In this document: in pieces, positions 43,371 through 55,170 of the stretch | How positions within the stretch are numbered: the stretch's first letter is position 1 | How the letters are laid out: each line of letters starts with the position of its first letter | Origin: Isoetes taiwanensis | Lineage: Eukaryota > Streptophyta > Lycopodiopsida > Isoetales > Isoetaceae | Reading direction: 5' to 3' | DNA: 64,000 bases | Assembly: GCA_021234155.1 (NCBI GenBank) | Contig: JAJEKV010000045.1 | Location: 1,400,635 to 1,464,634, forward strand | The notes under the pieces: model-generated | What the model was told of the DNA's origin: nothing | Seen by the model: only the letters and a program-made list of their open reading frames with translations | The model's database searches: none | Translations under genes and position numbers: made by a program

Positions 43371-44120
43371 CTACCTTGGTGCATGCTCTTGGGGTCTGGT
43401 TCCTTGCAGGCTGACTGCTTTGGATTCTGCTTCTGACACCGTCCTAGGGTTTATTGCTCTTACTAACTTCCGGATCTCCTCGTTCAATCCTTCAATGTAA
43501 CCCTCCACTGCGTGCCTTTCACTCAACTTCGGCACATAGAGCCTTAGTCTCATGAATTCTTCCGCGTACTTCTGAACTGATTTATTGCCCTGCTGCAACC
43601 TGTAAAACTGCTGCATCATGTGACACTTGTGTTCTCTTGGCACATAATGACGCTTGAATGCCTTAGCAAACTTCTTGAACCTGCAACTGTCCCTGCTTAG
43701 TCCATGTGCTTTGGCGTAGCCCTTCCACCAAATCCTGGCTGCTTCCTTCAAGTTGGTTGTAGCTACTCTGTCTTTGTCCTTGTCCTTCATGCCATAGGCA
43801 TTTCCATATTCCCTCATTTCATCCAACCATGCTTCTGCTTCCATTCCGGGCCTGCTATCCCCTGAAAATTTCTCCAGCTTTCTTGCTTTCCATACATTGC
43901 TGAGTGCCGAGTCGACCTTCTTCTGATAGTCAGATTGTGTCCTGCCCCTATCATGGTTTGGACCCTCCCGGCGGTCCTGTCTCTCCTCCTCCTGCTCTTC
44001 CGATCCGAAATCAGAGTCTGAATTAGAGTCGGAGGACCCCGTGCTTCTCTGGCTTCTCTTCCTTGACCGAACTGTTCGGCCGGCTGGGGTTTCTGGCAGT
44101 TGCACATTCTGGTCTCCCAT
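43371..44120 (-). CDS. Chromovirus gag
   Basis: Start chosen at MGDQNVQLPE (44,120). The longer frame from 44,156 begins in sequence belonging to the integrase on the other strand. An Arg/Ser/Glu-rich N-terminus is followed by the gag core (EKFSGDSRPGMEAEAWLDEM, EAARIWWKGYAKAH, FKKFAKAFKRHYVP, MRLRLYVPKLSERHAVEGYI, IRKLVRAINPRTVSEAES). The frame ends at 43,371, with the zinc knuckle in the next frame. It codes the structural protein of the retrotransposon particle. Confidence 0.85.
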   Translation of the reverse strand: MGDQNVQLPETPAGRTVRSRKRSQRSTGSSDSNSDSDFGSEEQEEERQDRREGPNHDRGRTQSDYQKKVDSALSNVWKARKLEKFSGDSRPGMEAEAWLDEMREYGNAYGMKDKDKDRVATTNLKEAARIWWKGYAKAHGLSRDSCRFKKFAKAFKRHYVPREHKCHMMQQFYRLQQGNKSVQKYAEEFMRLRLYVPKLSERHAVEGYIEGLNEEIRKLVRAINPRTVSEAESKAVSLQGTRPQEHAPR

Positions 44121-45402
44121 GGCAGGGCATGCACGGTTTATGAAGACATACTTCAAGATTAGAAGCAGCTACTTCTGGCCCGGCATGAAGAAGTAGATAG
44201 CAAGATACATTCGTGAGTGCCAGATATGCCAGCAAGCAAAGGCGGAGCAACTCCGAATCCCAAGAGCCTTGGAGCCGTTGCCAGTGCCAAATGCTAAGTG
44301 GGAAGTCATAAGCATGGACTCCATTACAGGACTTCCAAGAACAGCAAGAGGCAAGGATGCCTTGATGGTGGTGGTCGATAAGTTGTCGAAGATGGCACAC
44401 TTTGTGCCGTGCAGGACAACTGACACAACATTGGATACTGCCGTCCTATTTGCTAAGGAGATTTTTAGGCTCCACGGCATGCCGAGGGAGATAATCTCGG
44501 ATAGGGACTCTAAATTCATGAGTGCTTTTTGGCAGGACCTATTTACCACCATCCAGACGAAGCTCTCTATGAGCGCGGCATACCACCCGCAGACAGATGG
44601 TCAGACGGAGCGAACCAATAGGATCATTGAAGATATGTTAAGAAGCTATGTTTGGAACAAGCAATCTAAGTGGGAAGATTTCATCCACTTAGTAGAGTTC
44701 GCCTACAACAGTACCAAGCAGGAGTCATCGCAGATGTCTCCTTTTATGATCAATTATGGGTATCAGTGTCTTACCCCAGATACTTGGCACAATCCAGTGT
44801 CAAAAGTGGAAGTCTCCCAGTAGATGCTTTCGGAGATGCAAGAGTTGGTGGAGGAGGTAAGAGAATACCTCCTAGCAGCAAGAAGCAGGCAGAAAAGCAT
44901 CGCCGACAAGCATAGGCCAGTAAGGGAATTTCAGGTGGGAGACACGTATGGTTGAAGATCAAGGTGAAGCAGGCCAAGCTCCGCATCAGAAATTGCAAGA
45001 AGCTTGCTCCAAGATGGGCTGGACCTTTCAGGATAAGCAAAATAGTAGGTACCCAATCCTACAAGTTGGACCTGCCAGCACATCTAAAAATCCATAGGGT
45101 CTTCCATGTAAGTCTCCTAAAGAAGCACACTCCTAATTCAGAGAAAGTATTGGAGACAACTGAGTTACTGGAAATGACGGACGACCATCTTGAAATCGTC
45201 CCTGAGGTTCTTCAAGAAGACAAGAAGATCCAAATTTCTCCAATACCTTGTGAAATGGACGCACTTAGCTGTGGAAGACGCTACGTGGGTACTACAATCA
45301 GATTTGGAGAAACAGTACCCCCAATTCATGGAGCAATGCAAGGGTCGGCTCGTCACCGAAGTAGTCGACATCGACTCGATAGGTGAGTGGAAGGTAGATT
45401 AA
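44121..45402 (+). pseudogene. Chromovirus integrase and chromodomain, plus strand
   Basis: From the first base the plus strand reads AGHARFMKTYF, SSYFWPGM, an in-frame stop near 44,192, then CQICQQAKAE (zinc-binding). The open frame 44,269-44,823 has VISMDSITGLPR, DALMVVVDKLSKMAHFVPC, EIISDRDSKFMSAFWQDL and SAAYHPQTDGQTERTNRIIE, giving D, D and E. After frame changes, LRIRNCKKLAPRWAGPFRI and HVSLLKKH precede a chromodomain-like end at 45,215-45,330 (LQYLVKWTHLAVEDATWVL). The strand is opposite to the adjoining gag-RT block. Confidence 0.88.
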
Positions 45403-46095
45403 AAAGTCTACTTCCGTCCCACGGAAGTAGACGACCTTGAGAGATAAGAGGTCATTCAGGTATGCATTGATAGGAAAGCACCGCTAGCCAATGCCTACTA
45501 CGGGGAGGACTCTATCCTTCACGCCCAAATACGCGAAGGACACTATCCTCCATGCCAAAGGCAACTAAAGGTGTAGGCATGAGTGAGCATCCTAGGCATG
45601 CTAGGGCGCTGTCTCCATGGCCACGATGGAAGAAACATAATCTTCCTACGCCGGAAGATATGCCTTGCATTCATGTAATTGTATTTAATGGGTGGTTCCC
45701 TAACAACCAACTTTATATTAATTAAATGTGTACTAACGTAGTGTTGGACCTGCAGGCCAATAGGAGAGTCTAGCGGCAGGAAGGTCACACTGCGAAGACT
45801 TGCAACACATAATTTTATCATGATGTGTTGTAAGGGAACGATGTGGAATCTTAAGTAGGAAATTTTGGAAGTTATAATAATGGTATAAGCCATAAAAATT
45901 TTTGTGAATAATAGATGATGAAGTAGAGGACGAAAGAGCCTCTCACCATAGTACGATATTATACAAGGATATGTGATGATAAATTAAAATATTACCTTGA
46001 GGTAATCATATTGTAAATTCTATGTATATTAAATGTGATTGCAGGATATGCAGGTTTCCAAGGTGGGGAGACGCGTGATGCTGAGGACAACATCA
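45403..46095 (+). other. 3' untranslated region before PPT
   Basis: No gene is seen. It lies between the end of the chromodomain frame and the polypurine tract of the same element. Confidence 0.6.
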
Positions 46096-46112
46096 AGTCA
46101 AGGTGGGGAGAA
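46096..46112 (+). promoter_or_regulatory. Polypurine tract
   Basis: agtcaaggtggggagaa directly precedes the TG of the LTR. A similar purine phrase (aaggtggggagacg) lies 40 bases upstream. Confidence 0.8.
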
Positions 46113-47713
46113 TGTGACGTTCCAGCATAATATACGATCCGAATACGTATATTATACTGCCACGTCACACATACATGTCACGAAAGACATGTACTTGAGA
46201 GCCGTAAAGGGTTGCACCTAGGGGGCAAGTGTTGCACCTAGGGGAGCAACCTCGAATGTTGTGCATGTTAAATAAACATACACAATTATAAACCCCATGG
46301 ACCCCATTGCCAAATGGCTAAACCCCATTTGGCCAATGTCTAACCTAACCCTAAGGGTTTCTAGATAAGGGCTCTCCCCTTAAACCCTAAACCTTTTCTT
46401 CTCTTTACTTTAGGGTTTTCCTTGAGCTCCTTTCCTCTCTTGCATTTAGGGTTCTCTTGAGCCATTTCGGCTTAGCCAAGACCTCAATTCGCATTGCCAG
46501 GCTCTGAAAAGCCACCTTTGCACAACAGATCTTCGAGTAGCAGCAGTCTTCAGCAGGATCAGGGGCATGGACGCATTCCGAGGATCTAGAGCAGGTCGAG
46601 TACCAGGTAATTAGTCATTCTGTTGTGCAAAGCCGCCTTTTGGCTAGGCAATAAGCTGGGTTAGCATGTTAGTTCAGCCATAGAGGCCTTATAGATCCCG
46701 AGATCATAAGCCTAACAAAGGAACCTAACTCTGGATGTTTAGGTAGTTAGATTAGATGTTACTCTTCATTTCAGTTCTGTGATGATGTTGGTATTTTACT
46801 TTGTGACCTCCATGTATTGGGAAGGGGGGTAGAGGCCTAAAGCCTATATAGCAGATGACTCTAGACAACCTACTAGTTCCCAAATACTTGTGGCCCGTGC
46901 ACAGGAGCCCGCCTGGTTGTGGGTGGCGGGACTAGACTGGTTGACAAGGAGGAACTTGTCCCATCATAGTTTGACCCCTCTGGTGTGTAAAGCCTACTGG
47001 GGGTCTACGTGGTCTAGGCTTAATGGCTTGTCACTGACTGTGGGCAAGGCATGAGCTCGACACCTCTGGGGTGATGTGTCACCTTCCATGAGGTTCAAGT
47101 CCAATACGGGCAGTGGCCCTCTAGCCGCCTGTGATGGGCATGGATGCCTCTGGGGGAGAGGTGACTCTCCTCCTGCCTCATCGGGGCTGGGGAGATGCAA
47201 CCCAGCAGTAGCCCCTTTGGCTATGCACCCGGCAGGCTACAGTCAGGTCCCTATACTTTTCAACCTACTCTGCAAAGTGTGCACGGGAGGGGCGGATGGA
47301 GTGGACTACTCTCAGCCATGTTCTTATATCATCCAAATCCATTTGCCATGAATTCTGTCTGCAACGACTTCTGGAGGCCCTCAGTCGAACCCCCTTGAGT
47401 CTGAGCCCTGGGTAGGATTTCCCTTGTTGTTATTGCTCATGTTGATGTTGTTGTATAGGTGATGATTATGATGTGTTCACCCTTCGAGGTGATTGTATTG
47501 ATATATTGTTATTATGTGCTCATGTTTATTCATGCTTCCGCAGCTAGGTCGACCCGAAGGGAGACGGGTGAATGACACATCCACTCTTCCCTTGCTGGCT
47601 CATTCCACTGGGAGTGGAGTCAGGTGGATGGCCCTTGCCAGTTTGGCTGTCAGGGGGAATGCTTCGTCTTCTGATACGATGTGTGCATCGTATAAGAAGT
47701 AGGGGACGTCACA
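46113..47713 (+). repeat. 3' LTR of the plus-strand chromovirus (1601 bp)
   Basis: It begins tgtgacgttccagc and ends ggggacgtcaca, with TG..CA ends and a tgtgacgt/acgtcaca inverted pair. A second inverted pair (atacgtat region) follows the start. TATA-like attataaacc is at about 46,287 and telobox-like ccctaaacc is near 46,384. It aligns in parts with the LTR starting at 48,880. Confidence 0.88.
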
Positions 47714-48879
47714 GACAGGTGTCTGGATCAACCTGCCAAGCCAGCTGCAAGTAGAGTGGTAGGTGGTCTGAGTCCACCTCCTCATCCCTACCATTTGTTT
47801 CGACTCGAAAATGTTTGACGAGATGCATGTCCTGCTCGGCCACCGAAACATAGTCTACCACGCTGGACCCACCTCCTTGGTTCTCCTGCCTGCGAGTATG
47901 TTGGCTGAAGGATGGCCATTATGCCAGTCCATTGTAAATCACTAGGTCAAAGATACCTAAATGTGAGCTGATGCTCGTGGCCAAGCTCCTTCTGAAGGGC
48001 TTAGTTGCAATACATCATCTGTCAGAGGGTCGAATCTCATCGGCTGTTATGTGCCAGTGAGGGCATTGAAGTCTCCAAGAGCATCACACTACCCTCCTGC
48101 TTGTATTGTTGTATGTCATCGTATAGATCGACATAGGGCTCCAACCTATCCACATCCGGATAGGTATGATAGAAGTTGCTCTCGGCATGTAGGAAGTAGC
48201 AGCCCCCACAAAGAAAGGGCTACCACAAAACATTTCCGCGACGCGGCACCCAGCAGTACCGTTATGTTTGATTGTCTTGCACAGAAAACCGATTGTGCCG
48301 GGCTGTCCAAAGTAGCTTGGCGACCCCTCCGCGCCCCCCCGCTTCCTGTGCATTCAATGAAGACGGAGTAGCAATGGTATCCGGCAAGTCGGGTAGTAGT
48401 CTATGTCCAAGATGCCCGCGGTTTCCATGAGGAAGATGAGGTTCATATCGACGGCAACTGAGTTGAGACTGTCTCCCTTCTGCCATGGGAAGCCCCGACA
48501 ATTCCAAACGACCATGCGCAGGCACAATCCCTATTCGTTGGCAGGAGCTGCAGCAGTAGGTGTGGTGGTGGCAGCACAAAGGACGGTGGTGGAGGTGGAG
48601 GCGACATGTGGCATGCTGGCAGTGGCAGGTGAGGTCATTGTTGCAGGATGTGCAACTGGGGTTGCAGTAAAAGGGCCTCGAGGGTTTGGGGTGCCTGCAT
48701 CAGCATTTGGTGGCCTGAAGATCTGCATCCTTCTCGGGACTAGCCCTGCTGCTCCTCCCTGTTTGTGGACACTCTTAACTTTCTCCAACTCATGCCTGCG
48801 ATTTTCCGAAGTCAGATCCCGGTCCACGTACAAGGCAGTTCCCTTCAACTGCATGCTCTGGCGCAGGATGGCTGCTCAC
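47714..48879 (-). pseudogene. LINE: ORF1 end and ORF2 endonuclease
   Basis: On the minus strand 48,854-48,531 reads MQLKGTALYVDRDLTSENRR and HELEKVKSVHKQGG, the end of a plant LINE ORF1, then a Pro/Thr/Ala-rich tail. ORF2 starts near 48,518 with MVVWNCRGFPW (catalytic Asn) and LIFLMETAG (catalytic Glu). It continues with IGFLCKTIKHNG and VGAATSYMP, and ends near 47,720 with VVDYVSVAEQD and VDSDHLPLYLQL (the S-D-H of APE-type endonucleases). Frameshifts occur. The reverse transcriptase is absent because the LTR edge at 47,713 cuts it. It is held exactly between two LTR edges. Confidence 0.82.
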
Positions 48880-50490
48880 TGTGACGTTCCAAGTATTTAT
48901 ACGGTATACGTATAAATATATTGACACGTCACCCAGTATAGATACGCCACCATGGGGTATGGTAACCTAAGGGGTTAACCTAAAAGGGATTAAATTAGCT
49001 GTGCTAATTTAATTATTAAGGATAATAACCTATAATTTAGGGATTAATATTTAAAAGGGGTAATTAAGCTAATTATGGTTTGGGAAGGCGCCACCTGGCC
49101 AAACTCGACATAAAGCATGGTGGATGCTAATTTGAACCATCAAGGTGGATCACCACCCCCATATCAGCCATAATTCGACCAAAGGAGCCGAAGCCACCTT
49201 TGAGGAGCCGAAATACCGACAAGCTAAGCACCACCTTTGAGGAGCCGAGCGCCATTTTTGAGGAGCTGAGCGCCACCTTTTTGGAGTTGAGCACCTGCCA
49301 AGCTGAGCGCCACCTTTGCCAAGCACGCACTGCACTGTAGCCAAAGCTGAACGCCAAGTCCCGGGAAGATGGAAGCACCAAATGACAACGGTTCTAGCAG
49401 AATTCGGGTTGGTGGCTAGTATAGGTCGATATTCTAGGGTAGCCCCTGTTGGGCACTTGTTGTCTTGTTCCGCCCTCGTTCTCTCATTGTTTTTACTTGT
49501 AGGAACTAACCCTTGATTGTAAAGGTAAGTTCTCTTTATATTCCGATTCTGGGTTTGCTCTTAAAGGATGGATTGATAGTTCTTTGCATAGTATTATTCT
49601 GGAAATGGGAGAATTAAGGGGGTAGAGACCTCCGAGCCATGATAGTAGGATGCTCCTAGGTAAATCCCTGCACTTCCCATTAGATGCTACAATGGTACAA
49701 GAGACCACCGGGTCGTGACGCTATGGTCTGGCTTAGCACCGAGAAGGGACACGGTGGTGAAGTGGGGGGGGTCTTGCACGAACATAAAGGCTCCTGAGAC
49801 TCCCTATTGGGCTAGGCCCCGATAGCCGGGTCACGAGGGGCGGGTATGGGTCCGACACTCCTGGGTGTAGAGGGTGATCCGTATGGAGCATCTTGCACTT
49901 TGAGTAGATTTAGGGTGAGTAAGTCGGGTATGGATGCGGGGGTCCCCGTCGGTGCACGTATTCTCAGCTCACCCATGGAACCACTGTGATCTCGAAGGGG
50001 ACGCTTCCCGACCCCTAATCGGACGTGGGCGCCATGAAACCCCGGAGTAGACTCAAAAGGGTGATACCTTGAGTCTGCGTTCCCAAGGCTATAGGAAACC
50101 ATAGCGTGAATCACCCATCTCGCAAAGTGTGCCGTGAGGGGGCGGATGGAGTGGACAACCCTAGCCGATGTTCTATGCCCGCCAACGCCATGTCAAGAGA
50201 TTCTGGCTGATCTCTTGAGACCTAGCAGTCATCGATCCTCACCGAGTCCGAGCCGGGTAGAACCATGGGTTTGGGTGTTTTCCTTAGTATTAAATGCATA
50301 TTCTTTGTTGTTGTCACTTTGATGGATGTGCCACCGTGGTGGTAAATTATGATATGATTATGTTGTGTGCTAACCTATTCATTCACGCCGAACGTAGGAG
50401 CCCCATTGAAGGCGTAATTTAATGACCTCCTCCGTGTCCTTCACTTGAGCATCTTCTTATAGATGGCCCGAAAGTTAGACGGAGGGCCCC
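48880..50490 (+). repeat. LTR, plus orientation (related family)
   Basis: It begins tgtgacgttccaag with an inverted atacgtat centre and cacgtcac, as the 46,113 LTR does. It shares later landmarks with that LTR (gcggatggagtggac, then gtgtgctaacctattcattc against gtgctcatgtttattcatg). The end is not sharp; similarity to the other LTR fades near 50,440-50,490. No pol sequence follows it. Confidence 0.7.
49026..50360. repeat. Left arm of a large inverted repeat
   Basis: The arm is inverted at 50,583-51,431 plus 58,314-58,809. Examples: aacctataatttagggatta (49,026) against the complement at 58,790-58,809; cccttgattgtaaaggtaag (49,511) against 58,314-58,334; gcggatggagtggacaaccc (50,143) against 50,782-50,801. 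A roughly 220-bp non-matching spacer lies between the inner ends. Confidence 0.85.
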
Positions 50491-50499
50491 CGCCATGTT

Positions 50500-51431
50500 G
50501 AGTTGGTCGCCATGGGAGGGGAAAGTCCCCGCATGTATACGCCCCGAAAGTGTCGATATGTTCGTGGAGCCGCTATACGCCATATCATAATTTACCACCA
50601 CGAGGGGTGGCACATCCATCCAAGTGACAACAACAAAGAATATGCATTTAATACTAAGGAAAACACCCAAACCCATGGTTCTACCCCCCGCCCGACTCCA
50701 AAGGAGGATCGACCGACGGCTAGGTCTCAAGAGATCAGCAGATCAATCTTGACATGGCGCTATCGGCATAGAACATCGCCTAGGGTTGTCCACTCCATCC
50801 GCCCCTCCCTGCACACTTTTGCGATGGGTCGATTCACGCTTATGGCTTCGCTTATAGCCTTCCGCGGAAACGCAGACTCAAGGTATCACCCTTTGAGTCT
50901 ACTCCGTGGTTCATGACGCCCGTCCGATGAGGTGTCGTGGAAGCCGCCCCTTCCGTGATCACAAGTGGGTTCCATGGGTGAGCTAGAGAATACGTCGCAT
51001 CGCCGCACCCCCGATCCATACCCCACTTACTCACCCTAAATCTACTCAAAGTGCAAGATGCTCCATACGGATCACACCTCTACACCTGTGGAGTGTCGTG
51101 ACCCATACCCGCCCCTACGTGACCTGGGCCATCGTGCCTAGCCCCTCAGGAGTCTCTCAGAGCCTTTTATGTTCGTGCAAGACCCCACCCCCACTTCACC
51201 ATCAGGTCCCTTCTCCGGTGCTGCTGCACCATAGCGCCTTTACGCCCTAAGTGGGTCTCTTGTACACTGTGCCGCATCTAATGGGAAGTACAGGATTTAC
51301 CTAGGAGCATCCTACTATCATGGCTCGCAGGTCTCTACCCCCTTAATTCCCCCATTTCCAGAGTAATACTATGCAAAGAACTATCAATCCATCCTTTAAG
51401 AGCAAACCCGGGACCGGGAATATAAAGAGAA
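50500..51431 (-). repeat. LTR in minus orientation, inner part
   Basis: Reverse-complement relative of the 48,880 LTR. Near 50,520-50,545 the minus strand reads cgtatacatgcggggac, similar to the ending of the 46,113 LTR (gtataagaagtaggggac). The sequence is cut at 51,431 by the pyrimidine-rich element and resumes at 58,314. Confidence 0.75.
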
Positions 51432-52011
51432 TGCCACTCTTGTATTTGGATAGCAATAGAACCGACATTCCTTGATGGGGACGCCTTCCTCGCCTCCTAT
51501 TTATACAGCTTCATTCTTCCTTTCCAATCATCGGTTCTCTTTGAGCTCCTTTCATTCTTTCACCTTTGCCTCCACAAGTTTCATCCATCTCACCCACCAC
51601 AAAACTATTCTCCTACTAAGTTACTTTTTGTGTGATTGCTTCCGAGGTCTTCTTTGCCTTGCTCGGGTTCTTTGGCTTTTCAAAGGTTAGTTCGCTCGAT
51701 GGATTGGTGTGTGTTCTTTTTCGCGGTGTTTGTTACGGATTTACAAGTAGGTTTGATTCGATCCAGTTCTTCCGCTTTTGGTCGTTCGCTTCCGGTTCTT
51801 CTATCCGGGTTCAAGTGGTTTTCTAGATTGTTGCTTCCAGTTCTTAGGATTTTTTTTCTTTTGGTCCCTCCTTGCCATATTTCAGCTCTTCCCACTCTTG
51901 GTTTGATCGTTTGCTTCTCTCTTTTCGGTGTTTCCGGGTTTCATTTTTGTTCGATTCCCGAGGGTCCAACTTGCATTCTGGGGGTTTCTCATATATTTCT
52001 TAGGATCCCTG

Positions 52012-52230
52012 CCTTGTTTCTCGATTTACGCCTTATTAGTTCGATCTTATCCCACCGCTTATGGCCCTACTTTGGCGATCTTCGGGCCTATTTATTTGAT
52101 GGATTGGTTCCGTTCCCTAACTTGTTTCTCTGTTTTCGCGCCTTTAGTATCGATCCCTATCGGCTTTGCTTTGCTTTCCTACTTTGCCGGTTTACAGGCC
52201 TTATTTACTTGATGGATCGGTTCGAGTTGT
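52012..52230. repeat. ~108-bp tandem repeat, two units
   Basis: cttgtttctcgatttacgcc near 52,012 and cttgtttctctgttttcgcg near 52,120. Each is followed by a ggcctatttatttgatggat-like phrase. Confidence 0.65.
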
Positions 52231-55170
52231 ACCTCCCATCCGCGATACTACCCACGAGATCTATGCCCCTTTTCGTCTCTATCGGGTCAAGGGCAACCTC
52301 ACGGGTTCGGTGCGTACTAACACCGCCGAAGTTTTTCATTTCCTTACTCTTCTCTTTGTTGGGTCGTTTTGGCGACACAAGATCCTCACCCCGGGTGATC
52401 CGGGCCCCAAATTCCCTCATGCGCATCGGCACACCCCGGCCGATTCGCCCACCCGCCTGATTCGGTCTTTCCTATCTTAGGCGGGGATACCAAAAGGCCG
52501 GTTATCCTGCCCCTCTTTTGGGATTACTTCGCTTTAAGCTTATTTTGTATTGTTTTGCTTTTCGTTGGTCTTATGCCCCTGTTCTTTGAATTTTCTTTTC
52601 TGGCTCGTAAATCTCTTTGGGCGTTATAGCTTCTATGTTATAGCTAACATTAGGTGAAAGCATTAGTTGTTGCATGTGAAACTCGTGCACATACACTTCG
52701 GTCGATGCCCCACATTACTCGACACCTCAAGATTTGCTCAACATGACAAATTATGTAAGGATATCATTTTTCGTATGAATAGAGAACATGTCGTATTGTG
52801 ATAAAAGAAGTTCTGGTCATCATTATGGTTGTGATATAACATTAGTGAATTATCATAATTGAACTTAGCGTTATTTTAGCAAGATGGCTTGAAGGCCAAC
52901 AAGTGTATATCTAGGTTATATGTTATACCCTAGAGCTTATAGGACTTGATGATGCCACGAGGTATGTCTCGGCTAGGCAGTTTTTGTCTTGGCAACTTGT
53001 TATTTTACGCTTCTTGTCCTTATAATTTTGGTTGCGTTGTTTGTCTACATGGTTTATATATGCGCGAAGGTTGTTGGCAAGTAAGTTGTGGACTTGAAAA
53101 TGACTTATTTTGGTTTGAATCGTGTGATTTTGCTGTACAACCATGGTGCAACAAGCATGTTTTTTCAACCACTAAATGTTTAGCACCGTCGACATCAGCT
53201 TGGCAAGTGACCTTTGCATCAATACAAGGGACGTCTGGGTGTCAACACCAAGATGGGTGATGGGTTTCTTTCTCTCTCTTAGCAATTAGTGGGTTATGTA
53301 TTCCTATATGATGGCTATGTGACCTGCTTCTATGGTGCATGGGGCATGAGAGTAAGTTTGCTTATTGGGCGTGGTATTCATAATGCATCTTTGGGCTTCG
53401 TTTTAGAAGTCCTTCTCGTGATGTGAACAGGCTATACATTTCTTATTCCCGTGAATTGACATTTTCGAGAGTGTATGCATCTTACCTGCATTTGTTTTCC
53501 ACCCATGCATTAGCGTTGTTTTTTCTGTAGCATGTGTGCGATTAACATCGCGTTGGCATATTATGCATGGGCATTTCATTCACTCGTTATCATGTTGTAC
53601 TATATTTCACGTTTGATATCATACGAGTTGCATGGAAATTTACAGCTTGTGGTTCCTTTTTAACTCGAGATGCATTTCTTTTGTAATGTCATGAGTTGCA
53701 CATAATCGGGGTTTGTATCCCCCTTCAAACACGAAAAGCGGGTCTCTCTGGCTTTGTACTCTCTGTCTTTGGGGACTTGAACATGGTATGTATGTTCTTT
53801 CTAATATTTTTGCACTGTTATTGTAACTGTTTCCCCTTCTTGTTGCGTGTAATTCTCTAGTCCGATTTGAGTCGAGTAGAGTCATTTTCTCCTCCTCGAT
53901 ATCTTTTAGTTTTGAAAGTATTCATGTATAGGTGCTAAAGCTTTACATGTATGCGTATGCATGATGTTTCGTACGATACATGTGTTGCCCCTTTGTTCGT
54001 TAGGTGCCCTTTAGCCGCTATCTATATGTGTATATGTTTTGTTGTCATATATGATAGTTACTTCTATTACTTCTATTTGTCCCTTTGATTCACATGATTC
54101 TGCATAAGATCTTGAGGTATGTTCTCCTGAGCTCATTCGGTTGAGATTTTGTTGCATTGTTTTTGTAACTCGAATAATCAATTTCATGAGAGCGTTTTGC
54201 CATGTACATTGGTCATGTTGCACCCCCGGGCTCCGAGAGATTGTGCTTTGCGTAATTTCCAAGCTGTTAGGCCATTTGTTGGTTGCCATGTCTTTTTCTC
54301 TAGACCGTTTATTTGGCACTTGATGTTCACATTAAATTCATCTTGGGGCTTTCTATGGTTTTATTTATACGGTTTCTTTTGCTCTCCGACATTCTATACT
54401 GTATGTTTGATGCATTATAGGCATATATATCTAGTTGCTAATATGGTTATTGCATGGTTTCTGTTGCCTTTGGGAACATTCTGCATTGCGCAATTCCAAC
54501 CAGGTTCGTTATTACATTGCTTGTTCTATATGTCATGCATTTCCTTTCTTTGAGACTTATATTCATTCATTCTATTTCTCTTATTGCTATGATTAAGTCG
54601 GGATAGACCGGGCATGTTCATTTATTTTTCATTTCATGTCTCGAATTACGTGGGAGTGTTGTGAATGTCCATATAGTTATTTTGGGTTACTCGTTGGTTC
54701 TTTAGTTTAAGCCATGTGATCCCCATGCGTCGGTCAATGCATGCTCTTTTTTCATATGTTCCCAGTTGTTTCTCTTGGTTGCCTTTTGAGGGCCCATGCA
54801 CGTTTTTCTTTTTTGTCATACAGAGGGCTTATTATATATCTGCATTGTATGACATTAGCGATAAATGTCTTAGTTCTTCTAGTTCTCCTTGCATGTTCGT
54901 CATATATTTCATATTTCATTCTATTTCCTTTTCATTCCGCTTTCTATTTTACATTTTGTATTGTTCGACGTTTTTGGTCTATGATGGTTATCTTGTCCCA
55001 TACGTGTTTGTTCTCTTTTCGTGTGGGCTTTCGTTTTTTTCTTCTTCATGCTTGATCTATTCTTGTTATATCACCTTTGTTAAGGTCCTTCTTCCTTCGA
55101 TGCTCGTTATATGTTCACTGCTTCGATTCTATGCGATTCTATCCTTGTATTCTGTATGGTGGTTGCATCC

